DNA of 64,000 nt from Tupaia tana (Eukaryota > Chordata > Mammalia > Scandentia > Tupaiidae), in NCBI GenBank assembly GCA_026018925.1, contig JAKSZU010000005.1, positions 24,430,779 to 24,494,778 on the forward strand, read 5' to 3'. Every line of letters starts with the position of its first letter. Position 1 is the stretch's first letter. The notes beneath the pieces are model-generated. The model saw nothing but the letters and a program-made list of their open reading frames with translations. It had not been told where the DNA came from and ran no database searches. Of the stretch, positions 1-10,625 are shown in pieces. The position numbers and the translations under genes are program-made.

Positions 1-580
1 TTTTGTATAGGCTTTATCCAACTTTCCTTTTCTAGCAGTGGAACAGAGCAGCGATTCTTTAAAGCTAGTTCTTTTATCTGCTTGAGAGGTTAAACAAAAG
101 AAAGCCCGGTTTGACCTTTCCCAAAGGCAGTTCCTATTGTGCAGTCTCCTGTCCCTTCTCCCAGTTCTAATAGCGCCAGTGCTACTCATTTTTCTTCATT
201 TTAAAAGATCATCTTAATTGCTGTTAACAAAAGTTGCATCTTTCCAGATGTTTAAAGCTCACTAGGCTGGAAAGTTTCGTTAGCTTTTTATATTTACCAT
301 TTGATCTGCATTTATTTTCACTTAAAACAGTGAAAAATAGCTTGTTCTGGAACTATCTACATGCAAAAATTGTTCTTGCACTTCTGGATGCTGATATGAA
401 GTTGCTTTATAGTATTGTTTCATCTGCTTAAAATTTGCTTCCTAATAGCCAATGATGTGGTGTACTATTTCTAAAAATTCTGAAAACAAAGGTGAACATA
501 CTTTACTAAGTGTCCATGCCAACACCGTAGCCTCCTATCTTTTCCAGTGTAACTTTACAGACATACTTTGTGGTTCCCAT
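1..580. other. Unassigned AT-rich sequence
   Basis: No gene, splice-flanked exon or recognisable repeat is apparent. The short open frames here have no motif or compositional support. Confidence 0.4.
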
Positions 581-598
581 AGAAACCTGCATGTGCCA

Positions 599-756
599 CG
601 GGGCCAGCAGGTGGCGTGGTGGTTAAGGGTACTGCACTCCCACGTGGCTGGCCGTGGTTCGAGTCCTGGACCTGGCGGCTTGCTTTCTCTCTCTCCCTCA
701 GTCTCTCTCTGGCCAAATTAAAAAATAGAGTTAAATAAAATAATTCTTAAAAAAAA
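599..756 (+). mobile_element. SINE-B (short tRNA-derived SINE)
   Basis: The head GGGCCAGCAGGTGGCGTGGT carries the A box and GGTTCGAGTCC is the B box of an internal pol III promoter. A pyrimidine-rich body follows, then a TTAAATAAAATAATTCTTAAA tail type. An exact 18-bp target-site duplication starting AGAAACCTGC flanks it (581-598 and 757-774), so both ends are precise. It is a non-coding, L1-dependent retroposon; the open frame across it is spurious. Confidence 0.93.
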
Positions 757-783
757 AGAAACCTGCATGTGCCAAGCAATCTT

Positions 784-1978
784 TTAGTTACGAGGATGCT
801 TCTATTAAAACAATTGTATATTTTAAGTATTAGAAAAATTGACTGTACTAATACTAGTGTTTTTCTTTAGATTTCCAAGATGTCCTTTGAAGAATATTCA
901 CAATTATGTTTTTCACTTGGGAGTGCCTCTACATTGCTCTGTAGATCTGAAAATTAGTCAGCTTCTCAGCCCTTTATCTTTAGTACTCTGCTGCTTGCAG
1001 TCCATTCATTCTTTTTTAGGACACATTTACCTGTGACTTACTTTTACATTGGTGATATAGGAATACTTCATGAAATTAATAATAAATAATGCAGTACATT
1101 TAATGTCAGTTTAGTGATATAGGGAACAAAACATCTTAGTTTCCTTCTCCCCTTCTTATTGCTGCCCAAATACTATGTATTTCTTTCTTTAGAGGTAACT
1201 ATACTTAATACTGTGGGCGAGTGTGTGTCCATTCAGATTTTTTCAATAACCTTCTATATTAAAAAATCGTTTGGTGAAAGCCTACTAGGTACCAGGCACT
1301 GATTTAATCACTGGAGTCAAGAGGAACAATCACAGTGTGTAGTGTGATCAGTACCACGATAGAGTCAGGGGTCAGTGAGGGATGTTGGAGCCTCGTGTGC
1401 ATGGCACAATCCAGGCATTTCATGGTTTTAATCATTCAGGATGATTAAGGATGTGTAATGAGTCCTGGAGATACAGAGACAGACAGGACCGACACCCATA
1501 TCCTCCCCTGAGCTTGCTGTTCACTTCTGGTCTGAGACCGTTTTAACCATTGATTACAGTGCAGCAGATAATACTGGCTCTGAAAGGGGCCAGCCGAAAG
1601 AGCCCAGAGAAGGACCACAAACCCAAGCTCAAGGACTCTACAGAGAGGCTATACAAGTCAGAGGAAGTACATGAGAGGGAACTGGCTAAGGGAGAGAGTA
1701 CCAGGGAGATGGTGCATTGGAGTATGTGAAAACAGTCTGGTAATGCTGTGGATGGCAAGGGCAGGGAAGTGGCAACCTATGAGACAGTAACTGAGGCTGT
1801 GCCCTGCGGGTCTTGTGATTTCTGTTACAAGGAGTTGGGACTCTTCTGTGGGCAACAGGAGATGGAGGGTTCTGAGTGAAGGAGGACATTGTCAGATCAG
1901 TCTTTTGAAGAATGGACGGGGGAGGGCTGGGAGGATAGAGAACAGAGGAGGTAGGATTGCTGGGACATAGTTATGGGT

Positions 1979-1980
<2 letters not shown>
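784..1980. other. Mostly unassigned sequence with an ancient SINE/LINE trace
   Basis: Around 1275-1345 the text (TACTAGGTACCAGGCACTGA and what follows) has the look of the common MIR/L2-era 'last in a table of decayed repeats' motif. Nothing gene-like is seen elsewhere in the stretch. Confidence 0.35.

Positions 1981-1983
<3 letters not shown>

Positions 1984-2020
<37 letters not shown>
1984..2020. repeat. (TG)n microsatellite
   Basis: An uninterrupted TG dinucleotide run of about 18 units, followed by ACGTACGTG. It generates artefactual Cys-Val or Thr-His repeats in the overlapping open frames. Confidence 0.97.
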
Positions 2021-2022
<2 letters not shown>

Positions 2023-2726
2023 TACGTGCTCATGGGGGAGTTGGAGAGGGAGGCGTTCTGGGCAGTGCCCAGTGCTGGCTGCTGGGTGATTGACGGTGCC
2101 CTCCTTGGATCGGAGGAGGAGCATCCATTTGGAGGAGAGATGACAGTGACACTTGGCCAAGTTAAGTTTCAGGTGCCTGTGGGGCATAGTGTCCGGTAGG
2201 CTGTTGTAGGGATTTGGACATCAGCAGATGTCTGAATACAAACTGAGCTGCAGTGCCAGGAGGAATTCATGGGGAGCCTGGGGGCATTTTAATCTGATGA
2301 GCGAAACAGTACCATTTCACATCTCTCCAACCCTCTGGGGCCTACAGTCCAGTAGTTAACAGTTTCTGCACTAGGTTACACTCCATTTCTTTTGATGACC
2401 CTGTATCTGTAAAGAGAGGTTTTTGGTGGTTGCTGTACTGTGTGAAAGTCAGTGTGGTGCATGGGGTGAGGGAAGAGGTGTCCAGCCTGATTCCAGGGTT
2501 AGAGAGATTGGGCAATGCTCAACAGGGTGCGTACTAATAAGTGCTTGTGGTTATTTAAGAATGAAATAAAAATACCATTTTTCCCTCTCAGTGAAGGGTC
2601 TGTTTCATCCAGTGGGTACGAAGTTGTTAGGACACAGATATCTGAGTTGTTCGTAGTTTCATTACTCAATAGGCATTTCTTTTGGCTTGAGAGACCAAAG
2701 GTGCAACAGATTTTTCAAACAATTAT
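2021..2726. other. Unassigned sequence
   Basis: No recognisable gene or repeat. The open frame at 2515-2778 runs directly into the SINE at 2759 and is not supported as coding. Confidence 0.4.
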
Positions 2727-2758
2727 CAGACATTACTTCTTTTCAGAAGTTGGCATTG

Positions 2759-3019
2759 GGGACCAGCAGTTAGCATAAAGGCTATGTCACTGGACTCCCA
2801 TGTAGTCGACCGCTGTTCATGTCCCAGACCCGGTGGCTTAAAACTCACGCCGGGCGCGTGTGCGTGCGTGCCCAAGATCCCGAGAGGAGAATGGAGGAGA
2901 AGGGATTGCGGCGTGGCCATCCCCCCTGGGGGGTGATTTCTCGCTTTCTGTCTCTCTGTCTCTCTGTCTGTCTGGCGAGCGTACGCACCCTATAACAAAA
3001 AAACCTCTCAAAAAAAAAA
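2759..3019 (+). mobile_element. SINE-A, full length
   Basis: Begins GGACCAGCAGTTAGCATAAA, carries the GAGAGGAGAATGGAGGAGAA body and C6-T-G6 core, and ends CCCTATAACAAAAAAACCTC plus an A tail. The 12-bp duplication AAGTTGGCATTG occurs at 2747-2758 and 3020-3031. The paralogous block at 7735 has the uninterrupted pre-insertion site. Confidence 0.95.
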
Positions 3020-3204
3020 AAGTTGGCATTGCAATTTAGAGGGCTTACAACGTGTATCAATGGTAATGAAATGCATCCCTGGGTGTAATTACAATTTTCG
3101 AGGCTTTTCTGCTGCTTGCCCAGTGTGTTACATAGGCTTAATTAAAAACTTCCTCCATTTCTGACCTGTCCAGTTCCCACCATATAGCCCCTCAAAAAAT
3201 AAAT

Positions 3205-3216
3205 ATATATATATGG
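3205..3216. repeat. (AT)n tract
   Basis: A short AT run. It sits exactly where the paralogous block has a long (AC)n run. Confidence 0.7.
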
Positions 3217-3535
3217 TAACTATAGAACTTCAGGACATGATTTCAAAGAAATGTATAGGGATAGACTCTGAAGAGTTTAGAGCAGCTGTACATTAAGGCT
3301 TGGAACCTCTTTCTTTGTACTTATTCATGGAGGGTGTTGAATAGATGAGATTGATTTAAGGAACATGTGTAGAGTGAGAAAAGGAGTGGGACAGGATGAC
3401 ATCTGAGAACGCTTGTGTTTGATGGATGTGCTGGATAATAGGCTCCCACACCAGACCGGGAAGGATGTGGGTCCTGGGGTTCTAGAGAGACTCAGCAAAG
3501 GGACTGCTCAGTAGTCAGGAGTTGTTGGTAATATG

Positions 3536-3667
3536 TGAGGAGACTTCAGAAATTCATGGGAAAATGCAGTCCAAGTGCAAGTTTGTTTTGGTGCAAAAAT
3601 TTTTTTGAACCCATGCGTAGTTTTTTATTCATAATGCACATTTTCCACGAACTTCTCCAAAACCCCT
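3536..3667 (-). mobile_element. Mariner-type miniature element, family 1
   Basis: Terminal inverted repeats: AGACTTCAGAAATTCATGGG on the left and the complement of TTTTGGAGAAGTTCGTGGAA on the right. The internal motif TTTTGGTGCAAAAATTTTTT is shared with the other copies. No coding capacity. It lies in reverse relative to the copies at 21167 and 40747. Confidence 0.75.
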
Positions 3668-3845
3668 GAAAGATGGCAACCACACAGTGAGACAAAAACA
3701 CAGAAGGCTAGTTTGTGTCAAGGTTTTACAGTGAGTGGGAGTCAGGAAGTAGAGACTCCAGTGTGTAGAAAACAAGGCTCAAAAAGTTTGATAGTGGTGC
3801 TTAGGATGATTGGGAGTGGGCAAAGGGTCATTTTATTATTATTTT

Positions 3846-4059
3846 TAGGTTTTTGCCATCGGGTGCGTGCACTTGCTGGAGAGACAGGGAGAGAAAAGAG
3901 AGGGTTAAGTAAGCAATTGCCCCCCAGGGAGGATAGTCACTTCACAACCCCTTCTCCTCTATTCTCCTCTTGGGATTTTGGGCATGGGTCCAGGCCTCTA
4001 ACTGTGGTCAGCCACATGGAACTCCAGTGCCTTAACCACTATGACACCTGCTGGCCCCC
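3846..4059 (-). mobile_element. Old SINE-A/C relative
   Basis: On the minus strand the head reads GGCCAGCAGGTGTCATAGTG, and the 3' end complement is seen as GGTTTTTGCCATCGGGTGCG. It is diverged and has lost the CpG sites. The 132-codon open frame over it is repeat-derived. Confidence 0.8.
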
Positions 4060-4402
4060 CAACCTTGATTTTTTTAGATGGAAGAATTTGAGCATATGGA
4101 TACCGTGGTGAAGAACCAAGAGGGAGAGGGTATTGGAAAGAGATCAGTAGCTCATGGTTTAAAAGTTTCCATTGGATTCATCCCTAGGATATAATTAGTG
4201 ATCTTGGCAGGAAGAGTCCCAGGAGCCATATTGCTGTGGATTAAGGAGTGCAGGGTGTTAAAGCAGGGAAGCCAGGCAGGGTCGGCAGTTCTTTCCAAAG
4301 CCTGCTCGTGAAGAAGAGGGGAGGGTAGTAACTAGAGAGGGGCATCTGGTGCAGTGTCCTCCCACCCTCAAACAGTGACTTTATTTTCTCTCATTAAGAC
4401 AT

Positions 4403-4674
4403 ATTTTTTTTTTTTTTTTTGGAGAGGTTTTTGCTGTAGGGCGCATGCGCTCGCCAGAAAGAGACAGACAGAGAGACAGAAAGTGAGAAATCACCCCCGA
4501 GGGGGGATGGCCACGCTGCAGTCCCTTCTCCTCTGTTCTCCTCTCGGGATTTTGGGCACACACGCACTCACACGTGCCCGGCGTGAGTTTAAGTCACCAT
4601 GTCCGGGACTCGAACTGTGGTTGGCTACATGGGAGTCCAGCAACATCGCCATTCCGCTTACTGCTGGTCCCACG
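4403..4674 (-). mobile_element. SINE-A, full length
   Basis: Minus-strand copy: T run, GGAGAGGTTTTTGCTGTAGG, complement of the body, and head complement CTTACTGCTGGTCCC. The 9-bp duplication TTAAGACAT flanks it at 4394-4402 and 4675-4683. Confidence 0.92.
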
Positions 4675-5072
4675 TTAAGACATGTTTTGAATACCACTTT
4701 TTCTTCCTTTCTCTTTTCTTAGGACTGGTTGGTCCTTCTCAGGGAGTCCCTCTCAGCATGGCTTTGCCTTTTCCTCGGTGCTGGGCGAGGTCATATTGTC
4801 TCTGTCCTGACCATCCCCTCGTTTGCTTTCCTGTCCTGCTGGAATACTCTCTTCTCGGTGCTCGCTCTGTTATTACCTCAAGGCCAGTTTTGTTTGTTTT
4901 GTGTAGGAGCTTATCCTCTTGTCTTAATAGATGCCCTTAGAATAGAATAATTTTTCCATACTCGAAATTTACTTTCTATTTTTGGAGCCAACCCTGTTTT
5001 GTTTCTTTTCTTTCCTTGAACCTGTGCGTGTTTTCTTGAAGTCAGCACTTTTCTTGACTTTTTTGTTTAAAC

Positions 5073-5286
5073 AAAAACTTTTTAAAAGTTTATTTCTTTT
5101 GTGAGTGTGCGAGTGACTGAGACAGTGGGACAGCATCTCCAGTAGGGTCTTGATGTTGTGATCTACCCCAAGTCTTAACCAGTCCTTGATCGCAGGTGCT
5201 GAGTGTATTCTGGGAGGTCTCTGGATGTGAACCTAGAACGTTCCCTTGTGGCTTAACCTTACAGAACGTTCGTTACTGCTGGATAC
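5073..5286 (-). mobile_element. SINE-D
   Basis: Minus-strand copy with tail complement AAAAGTTTATTTCTTTTGTG and a TAGGGTCTTGATG-type central motif, ending near the degraded head. It matches the copies at 11766, 12980, 20013, 34386 and 35895 in layout. Confidence 0.72.
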
Positions 5287-5302
5287 AGTCTGGCTCCCTC
5301 TT

Positions 5303-5537
5303 CTAAAAATTTTTATTTTTAAATTTGCTGTAGGGCATGTGCATTGACCAGAGACAGAGAGGGAGAGGGAATGGGGATGGTCATCCTGCAGTCCTCATTC
5401 TACCAATTTTTTTGGATTTTGGGCACACCTGCACACATGCTTGGTATGCTTTTCAAGCCACCAGGTCCTGGACTTAAACCATGCAGTTGGCCATTTGGGA
5501 TCTAGCCATCTTAACCACCACACCACTGGTCAGCCCT
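5303..5537 (-). mobile_element. SINE-C
   Basis: Tail complement AAATTTGCTGTAGGGCATGT, CCAGAGACAGAGAGG purine run, and a head complement ending ACTGGTCAGCCC. It directly follows the SINE-D copy. Confidence 0.8.
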
Positions 5538-5539
5538 TC

Positions 5540-6090
5540 AAAAACTTTAAATATCCCAGATATACCAGGGTATTTTCTCATTAGGTCTTCTAGAATGTCT
5601 AGGCCTTGGCTCCGACCTCAGCATCTGGGATTAATTCTCAATTTCGTATATTTTGAAATTTTCATGAGCCTATTGTCTGAATGCCCCTCAACCTCCTTGA
5701 GCAGTGGTCTTGAAATTGATTCAGAGATACTTTCTGTTGTGTTATGTTCTTGAACCTTTTCAGTAGTGAATTTAAATTTTTCTTTCTTTTAGTTGTTTGT
5801 TTTATGTTTCTTTTTGGCTCCATAGATGTCTCCATGCTCTACTGTTGCAGGCACTATTGTAGCAGTATAGTTCTTGCGAAAAGAGCACTTAACGTGACCA
5901 AGCTCTTGCCCTCAGAAAGCATATATTCTGGTGAGGTAAGATAGAGGGTAGGTTAGGTTGTCTTGTTAACTGGCTTTGGACTCCTCGTGGCAGAATCCAG
6001 GTAGCCTGGTACATTGCATGTAATCAGTGCTTAGTATGTGTATTCTAGCTTGTCAAATTACCTCTTAAATATTTTAGTCTTATGAAGACT
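5540..6090. other. Mostly unassigned; L2-like remnant near 5990-6040
   Basis: The stretch CTGGTACATTGCATGTAATC resembles the decayed 3' end of L2. The 66- and 90-codon frames here have no supporting features. Confidence 0.3.
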
Positions 6091-6100
6091 TTAGTTCTTT

Positions 6101-6350
6101 TTTTTTTTTATTTCCCCCAGGTTTTTCCATAGGGTACTTCTGCTCACCAGAGAGACTGTAAAAGGGAAAGTGAGAAATCACCCCCTGGGGAGGTGACCAT
6201 GCTGCAGTCCCTTTTCTATTCTCCTGGGATCTTGGGCATGCACATGCATGTGCCCAGTGTGATTTTCAAGTTGCCAGGTCTGGGACTCGAACTGTGGTAG
6301 ACCATGTGGTAGTCCAGCGACATAATCACTATGCTACCTGCTGGCCCCAG
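6101..6350 (-). mobile_element. SINE-A relative, full length
   Basis: A T run, complement of a GGGGTGA core and head complement CTACCTGCTGGCCCC. Near-exact duplications ACTTTAGTTCTTT (ending 6100) and ACTTAGTTCTTT (6352-6363) bound it. Confidence 0.88.
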
Positions 6351-6363
6351 AACTTAGTTCTTT

Positions 6364-7734
6364 ACTTTAGTGTCTTAGTGACCTTAGTGTCTTGACCTTA
6401 GTTGACAGTGATAATATTCTAGTACTTTCTTCTACCCATAGTCTTCCCACAGCTTTTGGGATCTTCAGTCTTTGAGTACTTTCATTTTCTAGCAACTGAA
6501 AGCTGAATTGGATTTTAGAAGTTGCTCCACTACATGCTGAAGATTTTATTACCATGCTGCAGCAGTTCCATTTTAGTTCCTCACGTTGCATCCTCTCACT
6601 GAGGGCTGTTACCCATTTTGAGCACATGAACAGCTCAGTGAAATTATATTGCAGTACGAAAGCATAGATGTGGTCGATTATGAACTGGAATCCATGTAGC
6701 CATATTTTATCAGTTAAGTAATGGAATGGTGCTTTATTTGTGCATGGTAGATATACTCAACGAATATTGTTACAGTACTGAGAATGTCATGTGTTTTTGT
6801 TCATGATTATAGAATAAATTGCAGGATACTGTCAAGACTGTGTAATATACCAAATTTAGTCTGAGTCATTTTCCCCTACTGATGTCATACTTATTTTTCA
6901 GTCCCTCAAATACGTACATGACAAGGTTGTTTTTGGGTTTTGCCTGTATTGTTATGTCATCCTATGTTGGGATATTACCAAGGCAGATTTTAGCACTGAA
7001 TTGGCTTTTAAACTCTTTCTTGGGCCATGTTCCATCCCGAGTTTAGGATTAATGTTTATGGAGGGGCCCGTAGATTTAAATTGATTCCTATGGTGCGAGG
7101 TAGAAACTCTAGTTCACAGTGAAGGTTGACGTTTACCACAAAGATGAAGAGGAAAGAAGGGGAGCAGTTCTTGTTTATGTTTGTGTGATTTCATGAGAGG
7201 CTATTGTATAGATTAGAATGAGGAGGAAGAGACAGGTTCACCATCTATTCAGAAGTAAAATCTTAGTTTTAGGTGGGAAGATTGTAATTCTCCAATATAG
7301 GAAAATGTTTATTTTTAATATAATGAGTAAAACATATGTTATTTTATAACCAATCCTGTAGAATTTTAAAAATTTATTTATATTTTTCTTGCATGAGCCA
7401 GGAAGCTGGGGAGGAGAGAACGATAGCACCCCCAATGACATCCATCTAACCTCAGTCCACTCCCAGCTTCAGCCAGCCCTGTCTGGCTCCTTAGTTCTCT
7501 AGAATTTAAACCATATGTCCAGTCTTGATTTTCCATAGCATTTGCCTCCATTTTTGTACATCATTTGGAGTTAATTAGACTGATTTTTGATCTAAAACCA
7601 GAAGCACACAGGAACCCCAAATTCCCTAGTCACCTGCCTTCAGATTTTAATTACATACTGCAAACAACATTGTTTCCCAAGGCTTCACTAAAATATGAAT
7701 TGTTCTTCGAGATATCCCGGTGAGGAAGATTATT
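6364..7734. other. Unassigned sequence
   Basis: About 1.4 kb without an assignable repeat, exon or RNA gene. The open frames of 86 and 67 codons lack motifs. Confidence 0.4.
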
Positions 7735-7938
7735 AAAATGTTACTCCTTTTCAAAAGTTGTCATTGCAATTTAGAATTGGTTACAAGGTTTATCAATGAT
7801 AATGAAGTTCATACCTGAGCTGTAATTAAAATTTTCATAGCTTCTGTATTGCTTGTCCAGTATGTTACATGGGCTTAATTAAAACCTTCATCCATTTCTG
7901 GCCTGTCCAGTTCATCCCATACTGCCCCTGAAAAAAAT

Positions 7939-7980
<42 letters not shown>

Positions 7981-8060
7981 CTTCAGGATGTCATTTGAAA
8001 GAATGCTATAGGGATAGGGGATAGAAAGGTTTAGAGCAGCTGTGTTACATTAAGCTACAT
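7735..8060 (+). repeat. Paralogous block, copy 2 (no SINE)
   Basis: Direct-orientation relative of 2727-3300. At 7756-7776 it holds the uninterrupted site (AAAGTTGTCATTGCAATTTA), showing that the SINE at 2759 inserted after the two copies separated. Confidence 0.75.
7940..7979. repeat. (AC)n microsatellite
   Basis: About 20 uninterrupted AC units inside the paralogous block, at the position of an (AT)n run in the other copy. Confidence 0.97.
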
Positions 8061-9172
8061 TTATGGTATTTTTTTCTGGCCAGGCAGGAGATAAAATTTG
8101 TGGTTTCATTTTTTAGGCTATTTGGTTTCTAATTGTCAAATTTTATTTGAGACAAAATGGATCATCCCTCATTTTAATATTTATACAACATTTGTTCTCC
8201 TTGGGATACTGATACATCTTAAGACTATCCTGTGTATAAATGAAAGTTACAAATAGAGTTTTATTTAAATAGAATATACGCTTTGTCCAGATTTTTGTCT
8301 TGAGATGCTTATGATTTTTATTGAACATGAACAGTGGAGGCCTCTCTCTCTTATCTCCCATTAAATAAAGATCTAAATTAGCTTATAGGAAATATTCATG
8401 ATAATAAATCCCAATATAAATAATGAGACCCAAAAGTATATGAGAACCAAGAATGAAAACAGTGAAACTGGTAGTTGGAGTTAGTTCCAGTCTGCTGGTT
8501 AGTGTTTTAGATGTGAGGGCAAACTGTTTCAATAACTGCAGAATTTCAGGGACTCATAAGAATGACTGCTTCTCACACATGTGACTCTCATGTTGGGTTC
8601 CTTGGGGATGGGCTTCCATGTGGATTTCGCCAAGTCACTCTTTTTCTACCTCTTGACTTTGCCTCCTCCAGCAACTGGGAACCTGCTCAGTTTAGCTGGT
8701 TTGGAAATAGAGCAAAGACTTGTGGACGGTGGGAACTTGTGGGTCAGCACACTTCTTATCCCCTACTGGTGCTCAGACTTGGCCTCACTTAGCTTGCTGG
8801 AAAACACAGGATAGCTATGAACCCGGGGAGAAGAGAGGGTGAGGGTGTTGATGGTATAACCGGTCTTCACCCAGACTATAGGAACTTAGTTGAGTATCCT
8901 GATGGCCGCAGTGAAAGGGAACCATCCTTAGTGCTGGTGTAGGTTTCACCATCCATGAAGAACATACCAGTTTCTTTTCCTTAATACCTTCCTGTTGCCG
9001 TACTTTGGGCTCCGTATCAGTTGCATTAAAAGGCGTGGTAGGTGATGTGCTTATTGACATACGTATAGCATGTAGAACAGTGGGTGTAAAGCTATTCATG
9101 GTAATAACCATCAATAAAGTAAAAATGCAACTTCATTAAAAACAGTTCTGAAGAGGGTAAAACTAACATGGC
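8061..9172. other. Unassigned sequence
   Basis: No gene or repeat identified. The 72-99 codon open frames on both strands overlap one another and show no protein motif. Confidence 0.4.
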
Positions 9173-9298
9173 TGGGGACTTCAGAAAGTTCATGGAAAAC
9201 AGAATCAAAGTATGAATTTTATTTTAGTGCAAAAAATTTTGAAATCTATGCCATTTGGTCCTAATATGAATTTTCCACAAACTTTTTGAATACTCTGG
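9173..9298 (-). mobile_element. Mariner-type miniature element, family 1
   Basis: Left terminus GGGGACTTCAGAAAGTTCAT and right terminus complementary to it (ACAAACTTTTTGAATACTC). The central motif TTTTAGTGCAAAAAATTTTG is conserved with other copies. Confidence 0.78.
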
Positions 9299-9534
9299 TA
9301 TACTTCCTAGTGGTAAGAATGAACATTCTACATACCTTTCAGACATCTGTTCAGGGACATACACCTCAAATGGATTTTTTGGTGAAAGATGTGGGGAAGA
9401 TAGTTCGAAGTTACTGCTTCTGATGTACGTGGAGTGCCAGTATTTTATGTTGTCAATTAGATCTGTTTCAAAGATCAAGAGAGAGATGGTTGATTAATTC
9501 AGTCTACTTCCTACACTTCAAGCTTGTTATAGAG

Positions 9535-9748
9535 CAGGGGTTAGTAAACTGTCGCCTGTGGGGCAGATCTGGCATTTTGCCCGATTTTGTAAAGAAAGTT
9601 GTATTGAAACACAGACATGCCCATTTATTTCTGTACTGTAGGTGGCTGCTTTGGCGCTGCAGGCAGAGCCGAGAGAGGTAAGTGGTGGCAACAGAGTGTA
9701 GGACGTTCTTGCTATCCGGCCCTTTACAGCACAAGTTCCTGACCTCTG
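9535..9748. mobile_element. Non-autonomous hAT-Charlie-type element
   Basis: Termini CAGGGGTTAG and GACCTCTG are imperfect inverted repeats. They are flanked by 8-bp duplications TTATAGAG (9527-9534) and TTTTAGAG (9749-9756), as expected for hAT. Internal text such as GTATTGAAACACAGACATGC matches the widespread placental 'GGGTCAGCAAACTACGGCC' family; I do not commit to its MER number. Confidence 0.88.
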
Positions 9749-9969
9749 TTTTAGAGGACACATTTTCTGCCTTCTCTTATAGTGCTCCCATTCTAGTGGA
9801 GGAGAAAGACGATACATAAACAATATGTAAATACATGCCCCATGCAATTCCAGGGCACCGCTTGCTTCTCCATCTATAGCAGCACATTACAGTGATTGCT
9901 TTACCCTGCTTTACACCATCAGCCCTCAAGAACAGGGATTGGTGCTGTCAGATTCTACAGCTCTTTCTC

Positions 9970-10424
9970 ATTAATTAATTTTATGGCTGCATAGCATTGT
10001 TCACATTATGTGAATATAATATAATTTGGTTACCTAGTCTTCTATGTTTGGGCATTTAGGTAGTTTCCAATATTTTGCAATTACAAATAATGTTATGAAT
10101 AACTGTGTACTTTTGCATTGTAGAATGTTTAACTTCAGGTTAAAGTCCTTAAATTTGGATGTCTGGGTTAAGAATAAATGCAAGGTTGAAGAATAAATGC
10201 GTAAGTAATTTTGTTAGGTACTATTAAATTCCCCTCTGTAGAGATTGTGCAGTTTTACGTTGCTAAGAGCAGTGTGTGAGTGCCTGTTCATAACCTTGAT
10301 GATTACGGTATATTGTCAAGCTTTTGAATTTTTGCCAGTCTAATGGGTGAAAAATCTTGGTGTAGTTTCATTGCATTTCCCTTATTGTTAAAGTTGAACA
10401 TCTTTTCCTATGTCTCAGGGAAAT
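9970..10424 (-). mobile_element. Old L1 fragment (ORF2 3' region)
   Basis: Contains the complement of the ORF2 C-terminal region: TTTATGGCTGCATAGCATT corresponds to TTTATGGCTGAGTAGTATTC of the young L1 at 59606. Heavily diverged and frameshifted. Confidence 0.75.
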
Positions 10425-10622
10425 TTTTATTTTTTTTGAGAGTTTATTCTTTATTATTATTAGACAGGGTCTTGCTATGTACAGTCCTCCATCATCTTGA
10501 GTAGCTAGAACTATAAGCATATACCACTGCCCTGGGCTTTTTACAGTGGGCCAGTAATTGAACCTGGGCCATCCATGTGGCCTCACCCTGTGTCTACCAG
10601 TGAGTACTACCACTGCTGGGCC
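10425..10622 (-). mobile_element. tRNA/7SL composite SINE
   Basis: Read on the minus strand, a tRNA-like head (GGCCCAGCAGTGGTAGTACT, with B-box-like GGTTCAATTAC) is followed by a 7SL-like segment (GGGCAGTGGTATATGCTTAT ... AGCTACTCAAGATGATGGAG ... AGCAAGACCCTGTCT). A second, plus-strand example lies at 20672. Known 7SL-derived SINEs supply the second half; the fusion is read directly from the sequence. Confidence 0.72.
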
Positions 10623-10625
10623 AAG

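Larger units (their letters stand above)
2727..3300 (+). repeat. Paralogous block, copy 1 (contains a SINE-A)
   Basis: With the SINE at 2759-3019 removed, this sequence aligns collinearly with 7735-8060. Shared anchors include GCAATTTAGA, GTAATTA, TGGCCTGTCCAGTTC-type text (here CTGACCTGTCCAGTTC), AATAAA followed by a dinucleotide tract, and TTTAGAGCAGCTGT. The tract is (AT)n here and (AC)n in the other copy. It is either an unnamed dispersed repeat or an old local duplication. Confidence 0.75.

Noticed and set aside
599-672. Functional tRNA gene suggested by A and B boxes
   Set aside because: The sequence is the head of a dispersed SINE with an A-rich tail and target-site duplication. It does not give a clean tRNA cloverleaf.
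838-935. Exon beginning after TTTTTCTTTAG at 860-870, encoding SFEEYSQLCFSLG
   Set aside because: The reading frame stops within about 30 codons and no good donor follows.
1957-2199. Cysteine/valine-repeat protein
   Set aside because: The repeat is the (TG)n microsatellite read in frame.
4724-4950. Coding exon after the pyrimidine-rich acceptor TTTTCTTAG at 4713-4721
   Set aside because: No matching donor within a reasonable distance, and the two overlapping frames have no motif.
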